From: Theristus sp. LFF4_11
Taxonomy: Eukaryota; Nematoda; Chromadorea; Monhysterida; Xyalidae
Length of the DNA: 64,000 bases
Direction: 5' to 3'
NCBI GenBank assembly: GCA_030248135.1
Contig: JASANC010003287.1
Span: 85,427 to 149,426, forward strand
Both the position numbers and the translations under genes were made by a program. This document shows, in pieces, positions 1 to 11,634 of the stretch (position 1 is its first letter; the number at the start of each line of letters is the position of its first letter). The notes beneath the pieces were generated by a model, which made no database searches, had not been told where the DNA came from, and worked only from the letters and a program-made list of their open reading frames with translations.

Positions 1-3000
1 ATTCAAGTGCCCACCATTCAAGTGGAAATCATTCAATTCATTCAAGAAAACAACTTGTAAACTAATTCAAAAGGTTCAGGTACCTTTTGTCCAGTTTGAA
101 ATGGCATAGTTTAATTTTTGAACAATAAGACCAAGAGGCTTTACGCAAAATGAAAGGGGCTCTTAGTGCTTTATCTTACTTGACAATCACAGCTAGTAGG
201 TGCAATTATGAGTGGCTCTCAACAACTACACAACAGCTAGAGCAAGCTCATAACTGATGTATTGCAGCTTGTCTAACCTAAAGTGAACTAGGAAACAATT
301 GACAAAAGATCACTGGTTGGTTGAAATTCCAACAGCTTATGTAGTCTCCTGAAATGTCAGCGAGCTCTTGAACGCACAATCGGGGTGGGGTGTCAGGGGT
401 GAAGTAACGCTTCGTTAATCAAACAACAATTTGAACGTTACCCCCTTTGACAGGTGTCCACCCTTTATTGTGTGTGTGGCCAAGGTCTCGGCTGCTGGCC
501 CCCAATTGGACCAAAAGCTCGCTCTCTCTATCTGTTGGTGTCAGTCAAACACAAATGTGCTCTTGTGTTGCAACTGATCTATTTAAAATATCATTGAAAA
601 AATGTAACCAGTTACTAGAATGTGTGCAACCAACACACGCTTGTGTAAACAGAAAACAAGATGTTGAGCGATAAGCTGACGCGCAGGCGCAGTTAGCTTG
701 ATGTAAAGAAACGTACAAATATCTAGATACACAGCACCTCTCGAAATGTTGTTTGTTCTTGTTTATTTTAAAGCAAATCGCTTGTTGTAACACATATTGT
801 TATGTTAGATCATCGTGAATGGACTGTACACTGGATGACATAACATGAATGAAAAAGAGTATTCTAATTTTAAAGCTGTTTGCTAAACAGATTTTCGAAC
901 GATTATTGCTAAATTTGTGCTGGACACGTGTTTACCGATTATGAAACATACTCTGACCATTGTGAATGATCATGCATCGCGTTTTTTTAAGTTGTGATTA
1001 TGCACTTGTCAACAAGATCGATGCCGTTCCTTACCGTAACCGAGTTAGTTTTTGGTCTGAAACTCGAAATTGAAAACACAATGAAAAAGTTCAGCTAGAA
1101 ACAACGTGATGCGCAATGGGAAACTTTCCTTCTGCTCCGTCGTGTGGTGGTGGGAACCTTGGGTTGGGCTTTTCTGACGTTCTCAGAATCACGTCAGATT
1201 TGATTTGATTTGTGCAAAGTTTGATTGATACTCACTGGGCATGCAGCGTAGAAAAAAACTTGAAAGTAAATTGCTCAAACAGGAGGACCGACCGATCGAC
1301 TGAGCGGGAAGCAGCAAAGGTTCAAGGGGCGGAAGGCCTCCCGCAAAGACGAGCAATCAAAAGTGTACAGCAATTTTACAAGCAATGATGCCAGTAAATT
1401 TCGGTTTTATTAACTAGGAATTATGTACTGGTACAGACAGTCCACTACGCTTTTGGGTAGTTTGATGGTTGAGTTCAACTCCAGTGATTCGTCAGCGTAG
1501 ACACAACATATATCTGATATGTACATACATGCGCGCTACAAAATGACTGAAAATCTATAATCACACGACAATCAACAGTGAGAGAGAGGGGTCGGAAATT
1601 ATTGTCGAAATTTCAGTTATACACCCTGTCTCGCGATTTGAAACCGGTTGTGGTTTGTTTGTAATTGGCCTTGAACATTTCCTGCACCGGTCAGCCCGCA
1701 CTCTGCTACAATCGCTGAGGTTCCTGCCTCAATGCATCAGTTTTTCGGATAGCGAAATTCTACAGTAACGACGTGGCTATTAAAAATTAAAAACAAAAAT
1801 TTCTGCCGACATTATATGCACACATGTGCCGCAGGCGCATCCTTGAAGACCATAAAAACCATGCGTCCGTCGATGTAACACTCCGATGTGTGTGTGTGCT
1901 TCACATGATTATCACAGTGTTGTCAACATATTGCGCTACGAGAAATTGCTACACTCCGCTCACCCGATACAAAAATAGACATTGATAAATATCTATAGTA
2001 AATATCGTCAGACACAGAAGAAAGTTGAATATGAACGGGAAATCGGTAATTTCGGCAAACTGGTATGAAGCAGCGAAAGATGAATGAACAGGCGGCAAAA
2101 AAACGCACCGGTCGGTCAGTCTGCATCGGTCGCTATCTGTGGCGATCATCTGTTAGCGCTCGCCTTATTATTATTTCACATTGTCACAAACACACGTTGC
2201 GCACATTTTGCAGAGACGCCTACACTCGTTTTGAAACACCGTTTTTTAATATTTATTTTACATTTATTTCCGAGTGCCTGTGGGAGAGGCGCTCTTCGAA
2301 GTGCGTCCGTGCGTTTTTTTTCTCACGGTGCTTTACTGACTCAGAAGAAACACATTCATTTTCGCCGTTGACGACGAATATATGTAGCGCTAGCGCTCGT
2401 AATGTATGTACAACATCCGCTCCTCTTCACTTCATCTTCTTAAACTCACTTGACAAACTATGTGCACGTGTTAAATTGAAATTATATACTGGTTTAAATG
2501 TTGCTAACATTGCTTAAACAGAGGAGCGAGTGAGGTGAGAAACAGGTACTTAACGGAAACAAGGTCAGCAAACTCATCAAATCATTCCTTTTTAAATGAA
2601 AAGTTTCTGACAAAGAGCAGGGCGTAAGTTACGGTAACGTCACAAATCTGTCTGTAAAAAAGTAAAAACACACGCGCGTTTCGATGGCGCTCTAATTTTT
2701 TCTAGCAAGTTTATAAGCTTGAAACTTTTCAGCAATAAAGTTCACAAACAGTGTGAAACAATCGTGGGAAACATTTCAATGTTGATACAGCGACACACGT
2801 CTCAAAGTGTTTGTTAAGTGGTGCATCAGAATTGACAGTTTTAGCGTCCCACATCTAACAGCAGTGGGGACGTTTGCAAAAAAGCGTAAATATTTACGCA
2901 TGCAGCTGTCGTGTTGAATGTGTGTCCATTTTTGGCTGAAATGTTGAGCAACAAACTCGTTGGACGCATTACGGTAACAACTTTCACTTCGCTGAACGTT

Positions 3001-3547
3001 TTAACGTTTGATATTTATTATGTCTATTTCTCTGTGGTGGTAGCAAGAACGCATCGTCACACTTGTGCAACATGAAAATAAACACATTAACAGCGGCAGC
3101 GTAATATTTCTTTTCTCAGGCTGTCATGCAAAATTTATTCATTCTCCAATGGCTTCGGGCAGTTCTCTAATTAAGAATTTTGCAAATTCGATAAGAAAAA
3201 GCCATTAAGAGCAGAGTTAAGGACAGTCACTAGTCAGACAACAATAATGCTGATGGTAAAATGCTGCTGATTTAATTTAGTCAACGTGCAACACAACCGC
3301 TTGTTGAATGCTTTTTTCAATTTTTTTCTGTTTGATTAATGGTTTGTGCGCTTTAATTAAATTCGAAAACTTGATAGTTCTTTTGGCTGAATCTTTAAAC
3401 TGCGGTGCTATCCGCGTTGACCTTACCACTTTTAAAAGTTAAAACTGAGTGTTTTGAAAAAAACATTTTCCCAGTTTCGCAGTTCACAACAGCGGTACAA
3501 GTCAGCCATGAGTTTCATGACCATTGTTTTTCAAACTTCATTTGAAC

Positions 3548-3770
3548 ATAGTACTCGGTTTGTATCAGAACATCCACAAGAACAGTAGGCTCCGTTCAAG
3601 ATACTAGTACTCGTTTGTATCAGAACATCCACATGAACAGTAGGCTCGGTTCAAGACACTAGTACTCGGTTTGTATCAGAACATCCACAAGAACAGTAGG
3701 CTCGGTTCAAGACACTAGTACTCGGTTTGTATCAGAACATCCACAAGAACAGTAGGCTCGGTTCAAGAAC
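3548..3770. repeat. Tandem repeat, about 4 units of ~57 bp
   Basis: The unit carries GTACTCGGTTTGTATCAGAA followed by a CATCCACAAGAACAGTAGGCTC block. Unit starts lie near 3551, 3606, 3663 and 3718. Units differ at only a few bases, so the array is young. Confidence 0.9.
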
Positions 3771-4761
3771 TGCAGGCAACGACGAGCACAGCTTAACTGA
3801 ACCACTTGATCTCGAAAGTCCACTGCAAAGCAAGAAGTCAAATAAAAAGCTGTATTACGCAAAGTACTAATCCATCTTGAAAAACAGATACCGACAGCGA
3901 AGACTGAAGACAAAACGGGGATTTAGGGTTGACTTTAGTAAACGGTAGAGCAGGTGTAAACAGCTGTTTTGACGCAAAAGCAAAAAGATAAAGAAAAAGG
4001 TCGTTCTTGATTGCGTGATACTTTGCTCTCGATATCTGCATGATCAATCAACAACGAAACGCAGCAACACTGTATTCCTTTGTTCAACACGCGGCTGTAA
4101 GTAGTCCTGTAAACATGAAGCTGCAAGTGCAGATGAAAATACGCTAAAAAGTCAATTAATCATGTCCATTCGCGAGCGAAGCGGTTAGCGGAGCGGACAG
4201 CGGATGCGACATAATATGGCCCGTCTGTCGTTCGCGCTAAAATTCCAAACTTACTGTGCCTCGCATTGTGAACATAAAAGGAGCTGAGAATTTTTTCTGC
4301 GGCACACAGTTAGACAATCCACAGATACGCTGTGTGCAGGAAAAATTTTTTCGTGGTGATCTTCTACACACGCTGTGTGCGCAAAACATCGATTCTGAAC
4401 TCGCTGTTTCTTATTCTTCTATACCCCTTTTTTCGACAATGTCATAAAATGTGTACGCAGTTTCAGTGATACTTAGAAAATTCTGACTGTTATGATAAAA
4501 ACATTTTCTAAGGTAAAAATCTTCGGGATTTTCAAATTTCGCATTCATTTTTTCTCCGATGCTTCCCAAGGCTCAAAATTTGGCTTGTTTGTACAAAATT
4601 ACGAAAAACGCTTATTTTGAAGTGTATTTGGGATTTCTGTGCGTGAAACAAACCGTTATTTGACAAACAAAAAAGTTTCCAGGGGTAACCAACAACGGAG
4701 AATTTGAATTTGACTTTTATTTTTTGAAAACGTGAAGAGAATAGCAGTTAAATAATCAAAG

Positions 4762-5425
4762 TCGTGACGATTTCGGGCGAATCGGCCGTGGAAATTGGCG
4801 AAATCGGTCTAAAGACAAAAAATGAGAAACTGGTGTAGTCCGGGGTAATTCAATGCGTTGATCACGGATTTTGGGTTAGTTTTCTTATGTGAGCAACTCT
4901 AGATACTGAATCGTGACGATTTCGGGCGAATCGGCCGTGGAAATTGGCGAAATCGGTCCAAAAACAAAAAATGAGAAACTGGTGTTTTCCAGGGTAATTC
5001 AATGCGCTGATCACGGATTTTGGGTTAGTTTTCTTATGTGAGCAACTCTAGATACTGAATCGTGACGATTTCGGGCGAATCGGCCGTGGAAATTGGCGAA
5101 ATCGGTCTAAAGACAAAAAAATGAGAAACTGGTGTAGTCCGGGGTAATTCAATGCGCTGATCACGGATTTTGGGTTAGTTTTCTTATGTGAGCAACTCTA
5201 GATACTGAATCGTGACGATTTCGGGCGAATCGGCCGTGGAATTTAGCGAAACCGGTCCAGAAATGAAAAACAAGAAAACGGTGTTTTCCATGGTAATTCA
5301 TTGCGCCAATCACGGCTTTTGGGTCAGTTTTCTTGTGTGAGCAATTCTAGGTACTGAATCGTGACGATTTTGGGCCAATCGGCCGTAGAAATAGCACAGG
5401 CGAAATTGGCCTAAAAAACGAAAAA
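4762..5425. repeat. Tandem repeat, ~149 bp unit, about 4.4 copies
   Basis: Each unit starts with TCGTGACGATTTCGGGCGAA and ends with a block reading GAGCAACTCTAGATACTGAA. Starts are near 4762, 4910, 5058, 5208 and 5358. The last units are more diverged, as expected at the edge of a satellite. No ORF crosses the units. Confidence 0.9.
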
Positions 5426-5486
5426 TGAAAAACCTGAGTCGAATTGTGATTTTGGTCCGACCTTCGGGGCTTATGTAAAAGTCAGA

Positions 5487-6525
5487 ATATTATCTAAAAA
5501 TGCGGGAGACGCATATAAAAGGAGGAATATGGCCTTGTGTAAGCAGTGAAAGACTTGGCTCGACAACGCTTTTCAAGTCTCTGATGTGGTACACACGGAT
5601 ACAAGTACATAAGAGTCATATTTTTGCGCCGCGTTTGTTTGTTTTTTTGAAGCACGCCCCCACCGATTCCGGAAACCCGAAGGTACCAAACTCCGGTGGG
5701 ACTGGGGAATGGACGGCTCACCATCCCGTGGAACCAATACCCTCGCCACGTGAGGGGGACAGCCTCTAAGCCCCGCTTTGTCCTGGGGGCACCAGTGATC
5801 TTAGCCCGATTTCGGTTTCGGTGGCGTGCGGTCGCTATATCCCCGGAGGGCAGCGAATCCGAAACTTTCGTTTTCGTTTTCGTTTTGCTGAAAAACGTAA
5901 AACTTTGAAGTTATTTTTTAATTGTCCTCTTCGATTTAATCTAAAATCACGCCATGTGCGAAATTCTGTAAATTCTGTGCAAAAACAGCAAAATCAGAGA
6001 TTGCAAAACATTGTTGCATGTAGCTTTTTTGTTGTTGTTAACGTACGCACCGCTGTGTACACACCAGCACCAGTGACAAAAAGGAGTTGTCTTCCGTTGA
6101 TTTTCACCTTTTTTACCGGTGTCAACTTCAACTAGTGTGGCAGGATAAACCGTCTGTCAGTAAGTCATTGCTTTTGCCACAGGAGACCTTGCGTTCCGCA
6201 ATGCTTCTGCGATACAATTTGTCCTGGACAAACCAGTGTCAGCGAGCTAAAGTCTGATTGTTATTTTAGTAGTTTTAGTGGTCGCTAAATGCCCGAAATC
6301 CGCAAATGTGAAAGTTTCATTTGTCTACAATACAAAGTACGAGGGTTGCCATGTGCAACCGAAATCATAAATAAACGGCGCAAAAATATGGCTCTTATGT
6401 ACTTGTATCCGTGTGTACCACATCAGAGACTTGAAAAGCGTTGTCGAGCCAAGTCTTTCACTGCTTACACAAGGCCATATTCTTCCTTTTATATGCGTCT
6501 CCCGCATTTTTAGATAATAATAAAC
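5487..6525. mobile_element. ~1.04 kb element with ~140 bp terminal inverted repeats
   Basis: About 5487-5632 reappears as its reverse complement at 6377-6525. The outer end reads TATTATCTAAAAATGCGGG and the inner part contains GGATACAAGTACATAAGAG. The interior has no transposase-like frame, so this is a non-autonomous DNA transposon (MITE). A segment inside it (about 5660-5700, GATTCCGGAAACCCGAAGGT) is loosely repeated at 14120-14160, which suggests a nested older repeat. Confidence 0.75.
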
Positions 6526-9346
6526 AGATTGCAAAATCAAACAAACACTGAAGCAGCAAGAGCATCCTTCACAGACGTGTCTGATCACCACTTGAGCCGG
6601 GTTTGTTGTTGCAATAAAGACAAAAACCTAATCGATTTTTGTGTTATTTCAGTTTAGTCCAAATGGAAATCAGTCCTACATATCACCATAACAAATCGAA
6701 AACAGGGGAATTTAGTTAACACCGCTATACCTACTTACTTGGAAATACGGTTTTAAACCTGTCAATTTTGTTCTTATTCCGTGCGAATTACCATATCAAC
6801 GATATATATATATACGGTATATATGGCATCCTCTACATACATGTACAAATGTATGTTTACTACAACACAAACAAAGGCGGTTCGCACTTTTGAAGGCATC
6901 TCAAGTTCAAGCGAGAGTGGCTGCACTTGTTTGTACACTTCTAACCGCGCCGGCTGATTTATGGCCGTTCGCAAAAAAAGTTCAGTTTTTTTTCTCGCTT
7001 CGTCACGGCTCGTTTAATAATTGGCGGTGGAGTACGAGTGAAAATGGTGCTGAATAGTGCCTTTTGCGCCGAGATTACCCCGGTTGTAATATGCAATGAT
7101 CATTACTATACACATACACTAATATTATGATACGCCTCGTTGGCATGAGCATTCGCGCGGGCTTCGCGGTATCGAGTTACACGAGCTATCGGGTTTTGCG
7201 CACTTTTTCAGGCGAAAAACAGTCTGGGACAGGCACACGAAAACAGGGGTGAATTCAGGTTGCAGTCTTAAACAGAATATCAAATTATCAATATCGCGTA
7301 TAAAAAGTAGTTTTGTGTTTGCGCGCATGCTCGGGCTCAATGGGCTGCGACTGCGAATGAGGTGACACTTATGGAAAAGTAGTGGAGTTGGTGTGGAAAT
7401 TGGTGTGCTACTGGTGGGATAATTGGCGACAAAAGGTATAAGGTTTGAAAAAATACAGCAAAACTTTGGTGATGAATCACAGGAAAAAGTTGAACCACAT
7501 TTTAACGTGGTTTATTGAGCAACAATATTATACCACAAGCCAAAAAACATTGAATGACGAGTAGTCTTTCGTGTTATAGCGCCCCAATGGGCAGGCATTC
7601 ACAAAACTGGTGTGATTACTAGCACAACACGTTGCTGATTATGACAAGTTTAGCGCTGAACTTTTACGTTTGGGTTTCGTGGGCGAAGTTTTTTGTTTAC
7701 CTCAACGCGACTTCTATTGTCAACAGAGTGTTCGTAGTGAAGTTAGATAAGCAACTACTTTATCTTGTGCTGTTTGTTTTTCGAAATATTTTTGGGGTTT
7801 TAGTAATCATATACATGTTGTTGATAACAAATAGTTAGTAACATTGACACTCATACATTTGTAAATTATAGTGTAGTCAACAAACAATTTGGATTGATTA
7901 CGGTTGGGATACAACCACCTGATTGACTGATTTGTAACTGTTACATCAATGAATAGAAACGAGTACACGAACCAGTGCTTGCCACGCGCTAGCTGCACTA
8001 ATAGATGATAGTGAAGATTATTATTTTATAATAAAAACCAGGTGAAATCAGCAATAATAATAACAGTGGAACGCAGGCAGGCGTCACCCGTGCACGTGCG
8101 GTATGCGCATTGTTATCCTGCTGTCCAACTACCACAACAATGACCGGTTGTGGGTGCGTGCTGCTTCGATTAAACATACACTCGCTCATTTCAACTTTGT
8201 TAACCTCAACTTCTCTGCCTATTACAACTCTCTCTCAGAATCTATGCAAATGATAGTGAATAGTTAAACTACCACCCCCACCTGTACGCTCGTTTTATAC
8301 TTATCCCCAAACTTTATTACGTTCAATGTTCAACGGCTGTATCAGCGCGATCACGACTTATAAACAATGCTGAACAAATATTGAATACTTTTTCGACAGC
8401 TGGTAGTGGATCTGTTTCGCATCGTGTGGCGTTTTGGTGATCGTGACCACAGAAAAAGTCACTTCGGCTTTCGACCAGGTTTAAAACCAGCAGCAGTTTG
8501 ATAAATAATCAGCAACCATTGGACTGAGGGAACGGGTTGAACGTATGTACAATTGCTGCACTTGAAAAGTGTATAATATGTACAGGCAACTGAAGCAGTG
8601 ATGGCGTGTGTTCCACGGTTCCTACTACTTTAAAAATCTGGCGTTTTTGCTTCCAGGCCTTTTTCATGATATTGGATCAATGTTTTCCCGTTATCAAGCT
8701 TACTTTCCACGTCATCGAGGTCACCACGCTGTTTGACAAAAACAGAACAGTTTGTTAAGTTGCTTGTCGAGTTGAGTAGCCACTGGTGGGGCAACAAGTT
8801 GACGATAATCCATCAATTAGTGAACAAAAATTTGTTGATTTTTTGAAATTTTCTCAGTAAAACAATGAATTCTATTTCCCAATGCAATTTTCGACAAATT
8901 TTTATTTCTTTCGGTTGTTCCCCGTTAAAACTTGAGTGAAGCACGCGCTATCAGTGACAGTGTCGTTCAAAATGCGTGGTTTGTGATGGAGCAGCGCAAC
9001 TTGATGAATCACTCGCGAAATGGTGCGATGACACAAGTTTGATGTGCGACAAATTTTATGATTATACGATCACACACTCGCTGTCTCCACATGCACCAAA
9101 AAGTAAACAGCAATAGCTAAAAACCATGCTCGTGTAAATAAAGAGATTGTGAACGCTGTGCGCTGGTCTCCTCTCCGGAGAGCAAGGCATTTTTTGTTTG
9201 CTTCAAAAAAGCTCCATCACTTTCAGAAGAGTTTTCTTGCGATTTTGTCGTATTTTAACGTCTGTGTGTGGTTTTTGGTCTATTTTCTTCAGTTTTTTAT
9301 TTTGTTAACAGGGCAATTGTTTTATTTAGTGTGTCAATCAAGCGCA

Positions 9347-10768
9347 ATGCATTCAACGGCACATTATCCACCTCAGCAGTACCGCTACAACAACGCGGAC
9401 ACGGTACCGGTCACGTACGAACGACCGCAGGAGCTGCCTGCCTATTGGTTTGCAATGCTGAAACGGTTGTTTTGAATTACAAAGAAAAACAAAAATGTAA
9501 GGGCATTCATGAAGCAGTATTTAGTGACCGCGTAGCTATGTGTTTTCGCACAGCTACGCATCACTGAATACTGCTTCATGAATGCCGCTTAACGTGTTCC
9601 TTGTCAGGTGGTCACTTCGAAATGGCGGCGTCGTGTGCGCCCTGCTTGGTATGATCATACTGATCATCGGAGTGCTGCTGATGTCAGTGATGACCGTGAG
9701 TGGAAAGAATTATTATTATGGCTGCTTTTCATGCATTGTTCAATCGATAGCTGTGCGGCGGTGTGGTTTTGTGGTGCTGGTAAGATTTGTTGGAAGTGCT
9801 GTAACGTCGAGCGGGTAACCACTACAACCGCACCGCATTGCACCTCGCCTTCGCACATGCACAGTATGACCGAATAAATAAGGCAGTTCCTGTATTCTTC
9901 ATTAAGGCGGGATTAGTCTTGCGGTTGTCTTTTTCAAGAATACCAAGATAATTTCCAATCGTGTGTTGAAGGGAGAAAGAATGAACAGAATAGCACGAAG
10001 AATCCATTGTTAAAAACACGTCAAATTCCACACACAATTGGGTTTTTGAACGCCTTTTTTCATTCAAATTTCGTGCGCTCCTTGCACCCTGAAAAAAAGC
10101 TGCCATGGTTACTCGGCCATTCCGCATGTTTCATAAGTTAGCCTAACGGTATTCAATAAATCTCCCAACGTTTCCAGCACTCACATTATTTCTCTCATTA
10201 TTGCAGAACGTCTCATTTCCGATCACGGCAACACTGATGACGTTCATCGGTGCGTTCCTGACCATCGGCGCACTGGCTGCACACGCGTTCGCCGATCGGC
10301 GCATCTCGGGCCATCGCTGGTGGCTGTACCGGTGGATGCGAGCTGGTAAGTAGGAGACATTTGGACCTTGGTTTTTCTGGGGAAATTTTTGATGTTTTTG
10401 TTCTTCGCAATCAAATTCGCCCAAGCCAACAAAATATCTCGACAGAAAAATCAACATCGCTGAAATTGATTAAAAACTCTTGGCCTGTTTAGCCACCAAC
10501 GGTCTGCTGATGTTTCGGTTGATGCATTTTTGTTTGAGTGTTCGAAACTCTGCACTGGTTGACTGCAACGGTAGACGTAGAACCTGCCAATGATTGATGA
10601 AATCTGTGTTGCGATCCCGTGCCGCTGGTTCATTTCAATCGTTTTCTTTCCGGCCGCTCAGCTAATCGCAATCGTGCGCCAGCAAACAACAACCAAGGCA
10701 CCAACAACAACTACGCCCAACAGTACAATCCGAACAGCAAGCAGCCGCCGCCAATGTACGCCGCGTGA
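9347..10768 (+). CDS. Small two-TM protein with Asn-rich PPxY tail
   Basis: Four exons give one 150-residue frame: 9347-9465, 9608-9695, 10207-10345 and 10662-10768 (phases 2, 0, 1 agree at every junction). The N-terminus is polar and Tyr/Pro-rich. Two strongly hydrophobic segments follow, one ending exon 2 (GMIILIIGVLLMSVMT) and one in exon 3 (LMTFIGAFLTIGALAAHAF), joined by a short loop containing an N-V-S glycosylation sequon. The tail is rich in Asn and Gln and ends PPPMYAA, a PPxY motif of the kind bound by WW domains of NEDD4-type ligases. Both ends are therefore probably cytosolic, with the short loop outside or lumenal. I do not recognise the family. A palindromic MITE lies in intron 1. 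Confidence 0.7.
9499..9592. mobile_element. MITE-A copy 1 (palindromic, ~95 bp)
   Basis: A near-perfect hairpin: GGCATTCATGAAGCAGTATT on the left returns as its reverse complement on the right and ends GCCGCTTAA. It lies in intron 1 of the two-TM gene. Related copies are at 12968, 18683, 22919 and 26123; most have TTAA or TAAA at the outer ends. Confidence 0.85.
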
Positions 10769-11634
10769 AGTGACGCGATCAAAGTTGAATAACGTTTTTC
10801 CTGTATTTTTCGAAAAAAACCTGTTTGCTGTATTATAAGTTATTTGCTTTTTGGATTCATTCATTAGTTCCATCGTTTGGTTATCAGCAGTATTTTCGGC
10901 TATTTACAGCATCTTTATTTCCGTAAACATAAAGCTATCAATTTGAATATGAAAAAAACATTTGAATACCGACGGACAACGAAACATCACACGAAACCTT
11001 CACAGGATTAAAAATATCAACGATTATGAATAGTCAACGATCAATCACAATGAAAAATATGATTTCGAAAAAATACAGCTTGAAACTTATCAAAAGCGAC
11101 GTTTGTTTCAAATTTGCAATCAAAAGCGACGTTTTTCAAATTTGTACCACTAAAATTTTTAAACAAGCAAAACAACATGTCAATATTTTAGTGTTTATAA
11201 GACAGCGGTCATAAACGTTATTCGGGTAGCATTTGTCTACAAGCTACATTTGGAAATCGATGAATTACAAAAAAATATCAACAACAAAAAAAGTGCTGAT
11301 GAAAACGAACAAATAGAAGTATGTGCAAAGTTTTAGTGAGATAAGCAATGACCTGATTATATTAGGTACATGTGCGTGTAAGCGTTTAGAAAAAGATGTG
11401 TCCCCAAAAATAAGTGCGGTCTTTTGCCCCGAAAAAAAACACATGGAAACGATCCGATCCGGTGTTAGGAAGCCACGGATTGATCATGATCAAAAACATC
11501 ATCAAAATTCATGACCACTATTAGAACAATACAAAATCGACAGCTTATCTTGTCATCGACTTTTCGACGCGTCAATCAACGGAGATTCGCAACAACCGGA
11601 TATATGAACAAAAAAAACAAGATGTTTTCTGCAA
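10769..11634. other. Spacer between two genes (convergent 3' ends)
   Basis: AT-rich sequence between the stop of the two-TM gene and the stop of AMD1, which converge. It must hold both 3' UTRs. I see no convincing coding frame. Confidence 0.6.

Larger units (their letters stand above)
1..9346. other. Gene-free 5' stretch
   Basis: No frame here looks like protein: open frames are under 160 codons, low in complexity and overlap on both strands. The stretch holds the two tandem repeats and the inverted-repeat element listed separately. The end of it may include the 5' UTR and promoter of the gene that starts at 9347; a T-rich tract ending in AACAG near 9310 could be a splice acceptor just upstream of that start codon. 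I see nothing else in 1-3540, 3771-4760 or 6530-9300. Confidence 0.6.

Noticed and set aside
2065..2517. 150-codon frame rich in Cys, Phe and Arg
   Set aside because: Overlaps other frames, no domain, no splice context, AT-rich; most likely chance.
3548..5425. CRISPR-like array
   Set aside because: Repeats are contiguous 57 and 149 bp tandem units without unique spacers, in an animal genome.
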